From an uncultured Planctomycetaceae bacterium (GTDB lineage: Bacteria > Planctomycetota > Planctomycetia > Pirellulales > Pirellulaceae): a stretch of 15,254 nt of DNA. Every line of letters begins with the position of its first letter. The stretch's first letter is position 1. The position numbers and the translations under genes were made by a program. The notes beneath the pieces were generated by a model. The model made no database searches. It was not told where the DNA came from and saw nothing but the letters and a program-made list of their open reading frames with translations. The stretch lies in contig CAIXSC010000938.1 in NCBI GenBank assembly GCA_903921945.1, positions 1 through 15,254 of the forward strand, written 5' to 3'. Below, in pieces: positions 13,435 through 15,254 of the stretch.

Positions 13435-14283
13435 ATGAAATTCGGTATGAACCTGTTGTTGTGGACGGGCGAAGTGCATGACGGCCTGATCCCGGTGCTC
13501 GAAATGCTCAAGAACCTCGGCTACGACGGCGTTGAGGTTCCGATTTTCAACACGGGACTCGATTATGCCGCGTGGGGCAAGCGGCTAGACGATCTGGGGT
13601 TGGCACGCACGGCGGTCACGGTGCGGGGCGTCGAAGACAATCCGATCAGCCCGGATTCAGCGGTGCGGGCGGCGGGTGTGGCGAACACGAAGAAGGTGTT
13701 GGATTGCTGCGCGGCGATTGGGGCCACGACGCTCGTTGGCCCGTACCATTCGGCGTTGGGCGCGTTCTCCGGCCAGGGACCGACAGCGGACGAGTGGAAG
13801 TGGGGCGTCGACAGCATGCGACAGGTTGCCGAACACGCTGGCAAGGTCAATGTCACGCTGGGCGTCGAGTGCCTCAATCGGTTCGAAACCTATTTGCTCA
13901 ACACGCATTCCGAGTCGGCTCGTTTCGCGCGCGAAGTCAACCATCCGTATTGCCGCGTGATGTACGACACGTTCCACGCGAACATCGAGGAGAAGTGCAT
14001 CGGCCAGGCGATCCATGCCTGCGCGGATGTCCTGTGCCACGTTCACATTTCGGAGAACGATCGCAGCACGCCAGGCAAGGGCAACATTCGCTGGGCGGAG
14101 AACTTCGACGCGTTGCGTCAAATCAACTACAACGGCTGGATGATGGTCGAGGCGTTCGGATTGGCCTTGCCCGAATTGGCGGCGGCGACCAAGATCTGGC
14201 GGCGGATGTTCGAGAGCGAAATGCAGCTCTCCCGCGACGCCTTGGCGTTCATGCGGGCCGAAGTCGCGAAGCGGTGGCACTAG
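13435..14283 (+). CDS. Sugar epimerase/isomerase, TIM barrel of the tagatose/psicose 3-epimerase type
   Basis: This 282-residue cytoplasmic protein belongs to the xylose-isomerase-like TIM barrel family (AP_endonuc_2 domain), close to D-tagatose/D-psicose 3-epimerases and hydroxypyruvate-isomerase-like proteins. The expected metal and catalytic residues are present in order: E145 in GVECLNRFETY, D178 in VMYDTFHANIEE, H204 in VHISENDR with R210, and E239 in MVEAFG. The two Glu would shuttle the proton during C3 epimerisation of a ketose with Mn or Co bound. Length is normal for the family. AAGGA lies 9 bases before ATG 13435. The preceding 164-bp gap suggests it may have its own promoter; scpB follows 21 bp later and may be co-transcribed. 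Substrate cannot be fixed from sequence. Confidence 0.9.
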   Translation: MKFGMNLLLWTGEVHDGLIPVLEMLKNLGYDGVEVPIFNTGLDYAAWGKRLDDLGLARTAVTVRGVEDNPISPDSAVRAAGVANTKKVLDCCAAIGATTLVGPYHSALGAFSGQGPTADEWKWGVDSMRQVAEHAGKVNVTLGVECLNRFETYLLNTHSESARFAREVNHPYCRVMYDTFHANIEEKCIGQAIHACADVLCHVHISENDRSTPGKGNIRWAENFDALRQINYNGWMMVEAFGLALPELAAATKIWRRMFESEMQLSRDALAFMRAEVAKRWH

Positions 14284-14304
14284 GATTACTCGCAAGGGGG
14301 TGCG

Positions 14305-15240
14305 ATGAGCGGACAGGGTAGTCCGGAACGCTCGGCGGATCTCGGCCTGGACCGGTTCGCCGCCCCCTCGGACGAGATCGGACTGTCGCTCGAAGAGCTC
14401 AGCGAAGCTTACGCTTCGCTGCTGGCGGACGGAAACGACCCGTACGCGGCCGTGCCCCCTGCCGACGGCGAGCTGGGTGACGACTTCCCACTCGATGACC
14501 TGGACGGCACCGCCCCAGCTCTGGACGGTGGTAACGCCGCCGCCGATAACTCGGCCGCCCGTAACTCGGCCGCCAGCAGTTCAGCCGCCAGCAATCCGAC
14601 AGGCGCCATGACTAGTGCCAGCCCATCTGGCTTGGCAGCGGTTGGCGGGCCGGCAGCCAACGATCTGTATGGCGGGTTTGTCTCCGCCAGCGACCGGTTG
14701 CCCGCGGGCACCGAGGCGGAGATTTCGCCCCGGACGATCCTCGAGGCGATGCTGTTCGTCGGCCATCCGCAACACGAGCCGCTGACCGCCAACCACGTGG
14801 CCTCGTTGATGCGGGGCGTGCGGCCGGCGGAGATCGACGAGCTGGTCGTGGAACTGAACGAGACCTACGCCGCCGAACAATGCGCGTACTGGATCGAATC
14901 GGTCGGGGCCGGTTATCGACTGGTATTGCGTCCCGAATTCGCGCCGTTGCGCGACCGATTCTATGGCCGAGTGAAAGAGGCGAAGCTGTCCCAGCAAGCG
15001 ATCGACGTTTTGGCGTTGGTCGCTTACAACCAGCCGTTGACACAGCCCGAGATTGACCGTTTGAGGAACGCCGCGAGCGGCGGCGTGCTCACGCAACTCG
15101 TCCGCCGCGGGCTACTGCGAGTGGAACGCCCCGACCACAAACCTCGCGAACCCATTTTCCATACGACGGACCGATTCCTCGAGCTATTCGGACTGGAATC
15201 GCTCGACGATCTCCCGCAAAGCCAAGACCCCGATCGTTAG
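14305..15240 (+). CDS. scpB: Segregation and condensation protein B with long acidic N-terminal extension
   Basis: ScpB forms a homodimer that binds ScpA and, with SMC, makes the bacterial condensin that compacts and separates chromosomes in the cytoplasm. The core begins near residue 140 (ISPRTILEAMLFVGHPQHEP) and contains the two winged-helix domains, with clear signatures VGAGYRLVLRPEF, LSQQAIDVLALVAYNQPLTQPEI and LVRRGLLRVERP, ending at LELFGLESLDDLP. The usual ScpB is about 170-220 residues; this one is 311 because of a 139-residue N-terminal extension that is acidic and low-complexity, including four Ala/Ser/Asn pentad units. AAGGGGG precedes ATG 14305. A start nearer the core would be possible in principle, but the extension stays in frame from a well-placed ribosome binding site. 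It follows the epimerase gene by 21 bp. No scpA is seen in the window. Confidence 0.93.
   Translation: MSGQGSPERSADLGLDRFAAPSDEIGLSLEELSEAYASLLADGNDPYAAVPPADGELGDDFPLDDLDGTAPALDGGNAAADNSAARNSAASSSAASNPTGAMTSASPSGLAAVGGPAANDLYGGFVSASDRLPAGTEAEISPRTILEAMLFVGHPQHEPLTANHVASLMRGVRPAEIDELVVELNETYAAEQCAYWIESVGAGYRLVLRPEFAPLRDRFYGRVKEAKLSQQAIDVLALVAYNQPLTQPEIDRLRNAASGGVLTQLVRRGLLRVERPDHKPREPIFHTTDRFLELFGLESLDDLPQSQDPDR
14530..14589 (+). repeat. Four 15-bp units encoding Ala-rich pentads in scpB
   Basis: Four in-frame 15-base units encode GNAAA, DNSAA, RNSAA and SSSAA; the middle two share TAACTCGGCCGCC. The array lies in the N-terminal extension of ScpB, well before the conserved core. Confidence 0.85.
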
Positions 15241-15254
15241 CGCGCGCTCCAAAA

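Overview
The window looks like chromosomal DNA of a planctomycete, most likely of the Pirellulales type. The evidence is the protein families: a DUF1559 pseudopilin-like protein with the H-X9-DG ending, a DUF1549/DUF1553 cytochrome-like protein paired with a DUF1501 protein, and a caspase–FGE-sulfatase fusion. It is GC-rich, densely coding, and carries no RNA genes, mobile elements or CRISPR array that I can see.

Layout. Two genes read leftward: a caspase-like/FGE-sulfatase protein cut by the left edge (1-1133) and the DUF1559 protein (1289-2314). Everything from 2530 on reads rightward. First comes a tight block: an ECF-type sigma factor, a membrane-anchored anti-sigma-like protein and a secreted helical protein, joined by a 3-bp gap and an ATGA overlap. 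It continues with the DUF1549/DUF1553 protein, the Tat-exported DUF1501 protein and a small LTxxQ-motif periplasmic protein. A strong hairpin-plus-T terminator (10188-10227) closes this block, so these six genes may form one regulated unit for an exported or surface system. After it come a PafA-like alkaline phosphatase (10279-12138), a secreted protein of unknown function (12263-13270), a sugar epimerase/isomerase of the tagatose/psicose 3-epimerase type (13435-14283) and ScpB, the condensin accessory subunit, with a long N-terminal extension (14305-15240).

Several genes contain in-frame tandem repeats in multiples of three: a perfect 18-bp duplication at the sigma factor C-terminus, an 18-bp and a 15-bp array in the anti-sigma-like gene, and a 15-bp array in scpB. 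I see no clearly new defence or mobile system. The most interesting items are the Tat-signal caspase–FGE fusion, the sigma-headed DUF1549/DUF1501 block, and the pentapeptide-periodic tail of the anti-sigma-like protein. No database search was possible; family names rest on motifs read by eye.
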